Under the pieces are notes generated by a model that made no database searches, was not told where the DNA came from, and worked only from the letters and a program-made list of their open reading frames with translations. From an uncultured beta proteobacterium (GTDB lineage: Bacteria > Pseudomonadota > Gammaproteobacteria > Burkholderiales > Burkholderiaceae), in the NCBI GenBank assembly GCA_903835865.1, contig CAILON010000430.1, forward strand, positions 1 through 6,334: a DNA stretch of 6,334 nucleotides, given 5' to 3'. Position numbers and translations under genes: made by a program. Position 1 is the first letter of the stretch. Each line of letters opens with the position of its first letter. Below, in pieces: positions 1-5,408 of the stretch.

Positions 1-7
1 ACAGGGC

Positions 8-36
8 TTGTCACTCATTTACAAAATTCCTAGAAA
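8..36 (+). promoter_or_regulatory. Weak candidate sigma70 promoter upstream of mscL
   Basis: TTGTCA (8-13) matches the -35 consensus at 5 of 6 bases and is followed after 17 bp by TAGAAA (31-36), which matches the -10 consensus at 4 of 6. Transcription would start near 43 and give a leader of about 110 nt before mscL. The match is modest for AT-rich DNA, and the true promoter could lie beyond the left edge of the window. This is a pattern match only. Confidence 0.25.
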
Positions 37-109
37 GGGTATTTATGGGTGGAAATTGCTTAAAGGTAGGATTTTAAAGTAAAAAGTGGGGTAAGCAAGA
101 AAGTTATGG

Positions 110-129
110 GGTTAATCTCAGGTTAATCT
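110..129 (+). repeat. Direct repeat of GGTTAATCT with 11-bp period before mscL
   Basis: GGTTAATCT occurs at 110-118 and again at 121-129, separated by CA. The period is 11 bp, about one helical turn, so both copies would present the same DNA face. The repeat ends 15 bp before the mscL ribosome binding site. The repeat itself is seen directly. A role as a tandem regulator site is a guess, and I do not recognise the motif. Confidence 0.55.
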
Positions 130-143
130 GTATACAAGCAAAA

Positions 144-149
144 AGGAGG
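144..149 (+). promoter_or_regulatory. Strong Shine-Dalgarno site for mscL
   Basis: AGGAGG lies 6 nt before the ATG at 156, inside an A-rich stretch. It is a full-length match to the anti-Shine-Dalgarno core and fixes the mscL start. It is the best ribosome binding site in the window. Confidence 0.88.
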
Positions 150-155
150 GCAATT

Positions 156-578
156 ATGGGTGTTTTAAAGGAGTTTCGCGACTTTGCCGTAAAGGGTAAC
201 GTCATTGATTTAGCCGTTGGTGTGATTATTGGCGGGGCATTCGGAAAAATCGTTGATTCCCTGGTAAATGACATCGTTATGCCAGTCATTTCAACCCTTT
301 TTGGGGGTCACATTGACTTTACCAATCTCTTCATCGTTCTCGGTAATATTCCTCAGGGCGTTCCTAGAACCTTCGATGCTCTCAAAAAGGCTGGAATTCC
401 CATCTTTGCCTATGGCAATTTCATTACTATTTCCATCAATTTCATTATCTTGGCTTTTGCCATTTTTCAAATGATCAAAGTCGTGAATAAGATTCGCATC
501 ATCGATGCGCCGCCAGCACCACCAACACCAGAAGATGTTGTGTTGTTGCGCGAAATTCGCGATAGCCTGAAAAAATAA
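156..578 (+). CDS. mscL: Large-conductance mechanosensitive channel MscL
   Basis: This 140-residue protein is the inner-membrane channel that opens under membrane tension to release small solutes after hypo-osmotic shock; in the family it works as a homopentamer. The length is close to the 136 residues of E. coli MscL. The N-terminal amphipathic helix (residues 2-13, [11 protein letters not shown]) leads into TM1 (about 15-43), where L19, G22, V23 and G26 fall at the same positions as the pore-lining constriction of the E. coli protein. A periplasmic loop (about 45-82) precedes TM2 (about 83-110). A Pro/Ala linker (118-124) joins the C-terminal cytoplasmic helix ending EIRDSLKK. The start is fixed by the AGGAGG site 6 nt upstream. 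The stop lies 3 nt before the protease start, so the two genes are probably cotranscribed. The periplasmic loop is somewhat longer than in E. coli. Identity is secure. Confidence 0.97.
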   Translation: MGVLKEFRDFAVKGNVIDLAVGVIIGGAFGKIVDSLVNDIVMPVISTLFGGHIDFTNLFIVLGNIPQGVPRTFDALKKAGIPIFAYGNFITISINFIILAFAIFQMIKVVNKIRIIDAPPAPPTPEDVVLLREIRDSLKK

Positions 579-581
579 ATC

Positions 582-1760
582 ATGTTTAATCGACTTTGGA
601 TTTTATTTGCACAAGTAGTCACTATTTTTTTGGCTGCTTGGTTCATAGTGATGATCCTTAAGCCAAGTTGGCTGTATGGCATACAGAGCAGCACTCTTGT
701 CGATAGCATCACCTTAAAAGAAGGTGCTTATGACAGCGGCAGCATCAGTCCCGGTTCATATCATGAGGCTGTTAAAAAATCGATGCCTGCAGTTGTCAAT
801 ATTTTCACGAGCAAAGCTACGACCAAATCAAAATCTCGTAAAGGAAGTAACGGTAATTCTTCAGATCCTTTATTTAAATTCTTTTTTGGTGATCAAGCAC
901 CAGACGAAGAACCCAGCTCCAGCCTGGGCTCAGGGGTATTAGTCAGTCCCGAAGGAATTATTCTTACAAACCATCACGTCATTAGCGATGCCAGCGATAT
1001 TGATGTGGCATTAGCCGATGGTCGTAAATTAAAAGCGCAAGTTATTGGAAGTGACCCCGAAACGGATATCGCCGTTTTAAAGATTGAAGCAAAACATTTA
1101 CCCACTCCGATCACTTTTGGAAAAATTGATTCCGTTCATGTGGGTGATGTAGTGCTTGCCATTGGCAATCCATTTGGCGTTGGTCAAACCGTTACTTCAG
1201 GAATCGTTTCAGCAATGGGGCGCGATCATGTAGGCATCAACACTTTTGAAAACTTTATTCAAACTGATGCAGCAATTAATCCAGGTAATTCTGGTGGCGC
1301 ACTAATTGACACGCGCGGCAATCTCATTGGCATCAACACGGCGATCTTTTCTAACAATGGTGGATCGATGGGTATTGGATTTGCGATCCCTGTTAGCTTA
1401 GCCAAACAAGTGATGGAATCCATTTTGAATAATGGTTCTGTGACGCGTGGATGGATTGGGGTGGAACCTCAGAGTCTCTCTAAGGAACTTGCGGAGTCTC
1501 TTGGACTGCCAAGCAATACCGAGGGGGTAATACTCTCCGGAGTCCTTGAGGGAGGGCCTGCAGACCGTGGCGGCGCTAAGCCTGGAGATGTCCTCATTGC
1601 GGTGAACACTCAAGCGACCAAAGACGTAAGACAGCTTCTCAATCAAATTGCACAGCTTGGACCTGGAAATGAGGCCACTATCAAGGTTTTGCGCAAAGGA
1701 AAAGAACTAGAGCTTAAGGTCAGCATTGGAAAACGACCTAAACCCAAAATGCACGGCTAG
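582..1760 (+). CDS. Membrane-anchored HtrA-family serine protease (DegS/AlgW-like, one PDZ)
   Basis: This 392-residue peptidase belongs to the trypsin-like S1C family, which cleaves misfolded or signalling proteins in the periplasm. A single N-terminal membrane segment (about 5-26) is not followed by a clear signal-peptidase site, so it probably anchors the protein. The protease domain (about 60-285) has the triad H132 (in TNHHVI), D162 (in ETDIAVLK) and S237 (in GNSGGAL). A Ser/Lys-rich stretch (about 77-113) corresponds to the variable LA loop. One PDZ domain (about 288-380) begins with a carboxylate-loop-like RGWIGV, and the protein ends nine residues later, so there is no second PDZ. Anchor plus one PDZ matches E. 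coli DegS (355 residues) and Pseudomonas AlgW (about 390), which cleave an anti-sigma factor when they sense outer-membrane protein C-termini. The substrate here is unknown, and a DegQ-like housekeeping role is possible. There is no Shine-Dalgarno before the ATG; translation probably couples to mscL 3 nt upstream. Similar proteins are sometimes mislabelled 2-alkenal reductase. Confidence 0.94.
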   Translation: MFNRLWILFAQVVTIFLAAWFIVMILKPSWLYGIQSSTLVDSITLKEGAYDSGSISPGSYHEAVKKSMPAVVNIFTSKATTKSKSRKGSNGNSSDPLFKFFFGDQAPDEEPSSSLGSGVLVSPEGIILTNHHVISDASDIDVALADGRKLKAQVIGSDPETDIAVLKIEAKHLPTPITFGKIDSVHVGDVVLAIGNPFGVGQTVTSGIVSAMGRDHVGINTFENFIQTDAAINPGNSGGALIDTRGNLIGINTAIFSNNGGSMGIGFAIPVSLAKQVMESILNNGSVTRGWIGVEPQSLSKELAESLGLPSNTEGVILSGVLEGGPADRGGAKPGDVLIAVNTQATKDVRQLLNQIAQLGPGNEATIKVLRKGKELELKVSIGKRPKPKMHG

Positions 1761-1763
1761 AAT

Positions 1764-2498
1764 TTAGTTCGATAGAATCTTAGACAAGAAATCTTTTGCT
1801 CTAGATGAGCGTGCATCTGGATTACCGAAGAATTCCTCTTTACTGCAATCTTCCAAAATTCGGCCTTGATCCATAAAAATCACTCGGTTGCCTACTTTGC
1901 GCGCAAATCCCATTTCATGCGTGACGCAGCACATAGTCATACCCTCATTGGCTAACTTAACCATGACATCCAAGACTTCACCGACCATCTCTGGGTCTAA
2001 TGCAGAAGTGGGCTCATCAAACAACATCAAGATGGGATCCATACTCAAAGCACGTGCAATTGCCACACGCTGTTGTTGCCCGCCAGAAAGTTGGCCAGGA
2101 AACTTATCTTTCTGCGCAATTAAGCCAACTCTTTCAAGATACTTCAAGCCATGGGTTTTAGCTTCATCAGTTGAGCGTCCCAACACTTTGATTTGAGCAA
2201 GCGTCAGGTTTTCAGTAATGCTTAAGTGAGGAAACAATTCAAAATTTTGAAACACCATCCCCACGCGTGAGCGCAACTTAGGAAGATTCGTTTTAGGGTT
2301 ATGCAAATTGATGCCATCAACCGTAATTTCACCGGCCTGGAAGGGCTCTAGGGCATTAATCGTTTTAATGAGTGTTGATTTACCAGATCCTGATGGTCCG
2401 CAAATCACTACCACCTCACCTTTATTGATTGAGGTGCTGCAATCCGTTAGAACCTGAAAGGAGCCATACCATTTCGAAACGTTTTGAAGTTCAATCAT
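1764..2498 (-). CDS. gltL: Glutamate/aspartate ABC transporter ATP-binding protein GltL
   Basis: This 244-residue ATPase subunit powers import of acidic amino acids from the cytoplasmic face of the inner membrane. All nucleotide-binding motifs are intact: A-loop Y11, Walker A GPSGSGKS (34-41), Q-loop Q84, signature LSGGQ (137-141), Walker B ending at D161 with catalytic E162, D-loop SALD (165-168) and H-loop H194. The C-terminus ([10 protein letters not shown]) closely resembles that of E. coli GltL. It is the last gene of the gltIJKL operon, 38 nt after gltK. An in-frame stop (TAG) two codons upstream rules out a longer start. I see no Shine-Dalgarno in the gap, so translation may depend on gltK. 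Its stop is 3 nt from that of the convergent protease gene. By sequence alone GlnQ-type ATPases are close relatives; the GltI neighbour decides the assignment. Confidence 0.94.
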   Translation of the reverse strand: MIELQNVSKWYGSFQVLTDCSTSINKGEVVVICGPSGSGKSTLIKTINALEPFQAGEITVDGINLHNPKTNLPKLRSRVGMVFQNFELFPHLSITENLTLAQIKVLGRSTDEAKTHGLKYLERVGLIAQKDKFPGQLSGGQQQRVAIARALSMDPILMLFDEPTSALDPEMVGEVLDVMVKLANEGMTMCCVTHEMGFARKVGNRVIFMDQGRILEDCSKEEFFGNPDARSSRAKDFLSKILSN

Positions 2499-2536
2499 GA
2501 TGGTCTATGTAGTGGGTAGCAAATAGAATAAATAAA

Positions 2537-3205
2537 TTAACGAATGATCGCAATTTTGGTATGAATCTTGCGAACAATTTTGGACAATGAAAAACAGATC
2601 ACGAAATACGTTGCAGCCGCCAAGATATAAGTCTCAATGGGGCGACCATAGTTCTTGCCAGCAATCTCAAAGCCTTTCAGTAAGTCATAAGCGCCAATGG
2701 CATATACCAAAGAGGTGTCCTGGAACAAGATAATAGTTTGCGTCATAAAGACGGGGATCATATTGCGAAATGCTTGGGGTAAGACAATCAGGCGCATGTT
2801 TTGACCATAGGTCATGCCCAATGCTTCACCAGCATAGGTTTGCCCCTTAGGCACCGACTGAATGCCTGCGCGCACAATCTCTGAAAAGAAAGCGGCTTCA
2901 AAGGCAATAAAAGTCAACGTTGCAGACAGGTCAGCCCCAATGGGTTTGCCAATCAACATTGGAATAAGCAAGAAGAACCAGAGAATGACCATGACCAGTG
3001 GAATCGAACGCATGGTGTTCACATAAATCGTTGCTGGGTAGACCAAAGCTGGACGACCAGATAAACGCATTAAGGCCAAGAAGGTCCCCACCACAATGCC
3101 ACCGATGGTTGCGATAACAGTCAACTGCACACTAAATAGCAATCCCTTGAGGATATACCCAGTGAATAATTCCCAGTTGTAGAAACTTAGATCTAGACTC
3201 AACAT
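2537..3205 (-). CDS. gltK: Glutamate/aspartate ABC transporter permease GltK
   Basis: This 222-residue inner-membrane permease of the HisMQ/GltJK family should pair with GltJ to form the translocation pore. Hydrophobic segments lie near residues 17-45, 60-86, 92-116, 150-175 and 190-212, the usual five-helix pattern. The cytoplasmic EAA loop that docks on the ATPase is at about 118-148 (VPKGQTYAGEALGMTYGQ, then LPQA). Its length matches E. coli GltK (about 224). The ATG is 11 nt after the gltJ stop and has only a weak GGAT-like ribosome site. Order and spacing place it third in gltIJKL. Which permease is J and which K rests on order and length. Confidence 0.92.
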   Translation of the reverse strand: MLSLDLSFYNWELFTGYILKGLLFSVQLTVIATIGGIVVGTFLALMRLSGRPALVYPATIYVNTMRSIPLVMVILWFFLLIPMLIGKPIGADLSATLTFIAFEAAFFSEIVRAGIQSVPKGQTYAGEALGMTYGQNMRLIVLPQAFRNMIPVFMTQTIILFQDTSLVYAIGAYDLLKGFEIAGKNYGRPIETYILAAATYFVICFSLSKIVRKIHTKIAIIR

Positions 3206-3216
3206 ATTAGATCCAT

Positions 3217-4005
3217 TTAATGAGCCACAGCATCGTTAGATGGGCTGATAAAGCCCGGTATGCGACTTCGCTTTTCGATGAGCGCCATGACACGGTTTAC
3301 TCCGAAAGCAGAAAGCGCATAGAGCAAAGTAACTGCTAAGTAAATTTCAACACCATGAGAGGTTTCTTCTTGTGCTTGCATGGCAAACAATGTGAGCTCA
3401 GGTACCGATACCGCAAACGCTACCGAAGAATTTTTAATCGCATTCATACTCTCTGAAGTCAATGGCGGAATTACGATTCGCAAAGCCATTGGCAAGATGA
3501 TGTAACGGTAGGCTTGGGTGGTGGTTAAACCTAAGGCAGTAGCAGCAGCGCGCTGACCACCTGGCAGCGACTGAATACCAGCCCTAACCTGCTCTGCAAT
3601 CCGTGCCGAAGTGTAAAAGCCTAAGGCAATACTTACCAGCCAATAGGAAGGTAGCATCTTCAAGGGCACAATAAATGCAGGAATGACGTGATACCAAAGA
3701 AATACTTGAACTAAGACAGGAATATTTCTGAATAACTCTACCCAAGCAGTAGCAAAGCGAACCAGAATCCTGCTGCCCCTACCTGTATCAGGGAGTGTGC
3801 GCAATGTACCCACGACCCCACCCACAATCAAGGCAATGGTCAGACCTAGGCCAGCAACCGCTAAGGTCCAGCCCCAGGCAGTCATCAGCCAATCTAAGTA
3901 ACTTGGATCAGCATTTTGGTTAAGCCCTAATAGAGAGGAGAAGCAGTGATCAACCACTTCTCCGTCTAAAGTGCTCTTACAAAAAATGTCTAAATCTAGT
4001 GCCAT
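3217..4005 (-). CDS. gltJ: Glutamate/aspartate ABC transporter permease GltJ
   Basis: This 262-residue inner-membrane permease is the probable GltK partner. Hydrophobic segments lie near 43-70, 94-116, 120-142, 195-212 and 220-243. Family signatures include VELFRNIPVLVQ (89-100) and EQVRAGIQSLPGGQ (138-151), leading into an EAA loop with ALGLTTTQAYRYIILP (157-172). These segments closely follow E. coli GltJ (246 residues). The N-terminus is about 15-20 residues longer than in E. coli before the first membrane helix and carries two cysteines (C9, C21), probably on the periplasmic side. The ATG at 4005 is preceded by a weak GGCGAG (4014-4019) that may be occluded by an inverted repeat in the 53-nt gap after gltI. 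It is the second gene of the operon. Confidence 0.93.
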   Translation of the reverse strand: MALDLDIFCKSTLDGEVVDHCFSSLLGLNQNADPSYLDWLMTAWGWTLAVAGLGLTIALIVGGVVGTLRTLPDTGRGSRILVRFATAWVELFRNIPVLVQVFLWYHVIPAFIVPLKMLPSYWLVSIALGFYTSARIAEQVRAGIQSLPGGQRAAATALGLTTTQAYRYIILPMALRIVIPPLTSESMNAIKNSSVAFAVSVPELTLFAMQAQEETSHGVEIYLAVTLLYALSAFGVNRVMALIEKRSRIPGFISPSNDAVAH

Positions 4006-4012
4006 AAAGTTA

Positions 4013-4045
4013 GCTCGCCATTAAGAGTTGTCTATGTTGACGAGC
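4013..4045 (-). promoter_or_regulatory. Possible gltI-gltJ intercistronic hairpin over the gltJ ribosome site
   Basis: In the 53-nt gap between gltI and gltJ, GCTCG (4013-4017) and CGAGC (4041-4045) are perfect inverted 5-mers with a 23-nt loop. The gltJ-proximal arm overlaps GGCGAG (4014-4019), the only Shine-Dalgarno-like element before gltJ. Short GTTG/CAAC arms inside the loop could compete. The sequence is seen directly; the stem is short and a regulatory role is inference. Hairpins between the binding-protein gene and permease genes are common in such operons. Confidence 0.3.
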
Positions 4046-4058
4046 AACACTGGAAAAA

Positions 4059-4973
4059 TTATTTCTTCTGCTGATAATCTTCCGCTGGTTTGTCATTTAG
4101 ATTAGCCCAAGCATTTTTAGTTGCCGGGGATAACTCAAGACCAACTACGATATTTTTTGGTGGAATTGGCTTTAAGAACCACTTATCCCATAACGCTGGC
4201 ATTTTGCCATTTGCAACAATCTTAGCAATTGCATCATTTACAGCGGCTTTAAATTCTGGATCATTCTTAGGAACCATGATGGCGATTGGTTCTGTACTTA
4301 AGACCTCGCCAACGATTTTGTAGTCCTTCGGATTTTTAGCGTTAGCGATGTTGCCCGCCAAGATCGATCCATCCATTACGAATGCATCAGCGCGGCCAGA
4401 CTCCAAGAGCAAGAAGCTATCAGCATGGTCTTTGCCATACACTTCATCGAAGTTCACGCCATTGGCTTTTTCATGTTTGCGCAATAGCTGAACAGAAGTA
4501 GTGCCAGTAGTTGTGGCCACTTTTTTGCCTGCCAACTGAGCAATAGAATTAATTCCGGAGTTTGCTTTTACAGCGATGCGCACTTCTTCAACATAAAGTG
4601 TATTAGCAAAACCAACATCTTTTGCACGACCAGCATTATTGGTTGTTGTACCGCACTCAATATCAACAGTACCGTTTTGTACCAAAGGTACACGGTTTTG
4701 GGATGTGACTGGTTGGTAATTAGTGCGCAAGGTGCTCATGCCCAATTTGTCTTTGATGTCACTCAAAATCATGCGGCATACTTCTACGTGATATCCGTCA
4801 AAGCGACTGTCTCCAGTCGTATAGGACATCGGAATAGAGGATTCCCGAACGCCCATGGTTACTGCGCCAGATGATTTAATTTTGTCCATAGTGGCGCTGG
4901 CAGCAACTGCAGTGCCTGATATTGCCACGAGGGCAGTCAAAGCAAAAATTTGGCTTATTTGTTTCATTTTCAT
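4059..4973 (-). CDS. gltI: Periplasmic glutamate/aspartate-binding protein GltI
   Basis: This 304-residue SBP_bac_3 protein should capture glutamate/aspartate in the periplasm and deliver it to GltJKL. A signal peptide is clear: KMKQ, a hydrophobic core (about 9-20), then TAVA with likely cleavage after A24. Signatures shared with E. coli GltI include GVRESSIP (41-48), TSQNRVPL (90-97), NGTVDIECGTTTNN (100-113), TTGTTS (155-160), KDHADSF (181-187), the MDG region (200-202) and KWFLKPIPPKN (264-274). R43, S91, R94, T109, T111, H183 and D201 appear to match ligand contacts of the E. coli/Shigella protein, from memory. The frame can be opened at a TTG at 4988, but ATG 4973 is preferred because GGAAGAG sits 6 nt before it and the signal peptide is then of normal form. 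A second ATG at 4967 is less well spaced. It is the first gene of gltIJKL, with a promoter near 5071-5098. Confidence 0.96.
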   Translation of the reverse strand: MKMKQISQIFALTALVAISGTAVAASATMDKIKSSGAVTMGVRESSIPMSYTTGDSRFDGYHVEVCRMILSDIKDKLGMSTLRTNYQPVTSQNRVPLVQNGTVDIECGTTTNNAGRAKDVGFANTLYVEEVRIAVKANSGINSIAQLAGKKVATTTGTTSVQLLRKHEKANGVNFDEVYGKDHADSFLLLESGRADAFVMDGSILAGNIANAKNPKDYKIVGEVLSTEPIAIMVPKNDPEFKAAVNDAIAKIVANGKMPALWDKWFLKPIPPKNIVVGLELSPATKNAWANLNDKPAEDYQQKK

Positions 4974-4979
4974 GAGGTG

Positions 4980-4986
4980 CTCTTCC
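4980..4986 (-). promoter_or_regulatory. Shine-Dalgarno site deciding the gltI start
   Basis: GGAAGAG reads on the minus strand at 4986-4980, 6 nt before ATG 4973. It overlaps the codons right after the alternative TTG (4988), so it cannot serve that TTG. This selects the ATG and gives a 304-residue protein. It is clearly stronger than any site before gltJ, gltK or gltL. Confidence 0.75.
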
Positions 4987-5070
4987 AATAATGTAAGGGG
5001 TGAACTAATAGCTCTTTAACTTTTCGCAATCTTCAAGTGGCTAAAAATGCGATTTAAGACTCAATCTAGC

Positions 5071-5098
5071 ATTATCTCCAATAATTTACAATTGTCAC
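5071..5098 (-). promoter_or_regulatory. Sigma70-type promoter for gltIJKL
   Basis: On the minus strand, GTGACA (5098-5093) matches the -35 consensus at 5 of 6 bases, and GATAAT (5076-5071) matches the -10 at 5 of 6, with a 16-bp spacer that is AT-rich. Transcription would begin near 5064 and leave a leader of about 90 nt before ATG 4973. Position, orientation and quality all fit a promoter for the glt operon, and it lies downstream of the porin terminator. It is a prediction from consensus matching. Confidence 0.65.
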
Positions 5099-5152
5099 CC
5101 CCAATACTACAGCGCCCCAAAACAAAGCTCCCTTAGGGCTTACGCTATAAAA

Positions 5153-5195
5153 CTGTAGGCTTTTATGAGCTGGGAATGCGATTAAAAACCTACAG
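5153..5195 (-). repeat. Inverted repeat, 13-bp arms with 17-nt loop
   Basis: The arms are 5153-5165 and 5183-5195. CTGTAGG pairs with CCTACAG and TTTTA with TAAAA, with one interior position between them (C5160 opposite A5188). In plus-strand RNA that pair is a mismatch, but in minus-strand RNA it is G opposite U, a wobble, so the stem is continuous only on the minus strand. TTTTAT follows on the minus strand, giving a weak terminator look. It lies between the porin terminator and the gltI promoter. It may be a backup terminator for porin read-through or part of an unknown transcript. Confidence 0.5.
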
Positions 5196-5227
5196 GTGAA
5201 GACTGCTGGCTATACAAGCCCATAAGG

Positions 5228-5246
5228 TGACAAGGTTGGTTTGTCA
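5228..5246. repeat. Perfect dyad TGACAA-N7-TTGTCA
   Basis: TGACAA (5228-5233) and TTGTCA (5241-5246) form a perfect 6-bp inverted repeat around a 7-bp centre (GGTTGGT), 19 bp overall, the shape of a dimeric regulator site. It lies about 130 bp upstream of the gltI -35 element. One arm also reads as a perfect TTGACA -35 on the minus strand (5247-5242), but the -10 at the matching distance (TATGGG) is poor. I cannot name a regulator. Confidence 0.4.
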
Positions 5247-5325
5247 AATGGGTGATGAGAACCATTCCCCATATGTGCACCCTAAGTTATTTGTGCTTAA
5301 TTCTCATATTGAAGCTGAGTAAATG

Positions 5326-5359
5326 AAAAAAAACCCACTGTGTTTCCACAGTGGGTTTT
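5326..5359 (-). terminator. Rho-independent terminator of the porin gene
   Basis: A perfect 13-bp stem (5330-5342 with 5347-5359, core CCCACTGTG/CACAGTGGG) closes a 4-nt loop. On the minus strand it runs into eight consecutive T (5333-5326), a textbook intrinsic terminator about 50 nt after the porin stop at 5409. On the plus strand the tail is only TTTTGATTT, so plus-strand termination would be weaker. It isolates the porin transcript from gltIJKL. Confidence 0.93.
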
Positions 5360-5408
5360 GATTTAAAGCTTACTTTTAAATTCAACACTAGCTTACGCTA
5401 GCATCAAA

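Larger units (their letters stand above)
4974..5408. other. Intergenic region between gltI and the porin gene
   Basis: This 435-bp stretch has no gene I can support. Going from gltI outward it holds the gltI ribosome site (4980-4986), a leader of about 90 nt, the gltI promoter (5071-5098), a long-looped inverted repeat (5153-5195), a TGACAA-N7-TTGTCA dyad (5228-5246), the porin terminator (5326-5359) and about 50 nt of porin 3' untranslated sequence. That last piece contains a small CTAGC/GCTAG hairpin (5388-5401) just after the porin stop. CTACAG or its complement CTGTAG occurs three times in alternating orientation (5107, 5153, 5190). A 24-codon plus-strand open frame (5248-5322) is not called as a gene. 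Confidence 0.7.

Noticed and set aside
2..82. Open plus-strand frame of 26 codons ending TAA at 80-82, possibly the tail of an upstream gene
   Set aside because: It is too short to distinguish from chance and shows no family feature I recognise; sequence left of the window would settle it.
131..136. TATACA as a -10 element for mscL
   Set aside because: The start site would fall at the Shine-Dalgarno itself, leaving no room for normal initiation, and there is no -35 at the right distance.
1751..1814. GCACG/CGTGC inverted 5-mers spanning the convergent junction as a shared terminator
   Set aside because: The loop exceeds 50 nt, the stem is only 5 bp, and there is no adjoining T-run.
5146..5151. 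TATAAA as a plus-strand -10 element in the intergenic region
   Set aside because: The sequence 16-18 bp upstream (around CAAAGC) has no -35 character and no gene follows on that strand.
5277..5296. GCAC-N12-GTGC as an NtrC-type nitrogen regulatory site near gltI
   Set aside because: The family consensus spaces these half-sites by about 7 bp, so 12 bp does not fit, and no sigma54 promoter is visible.
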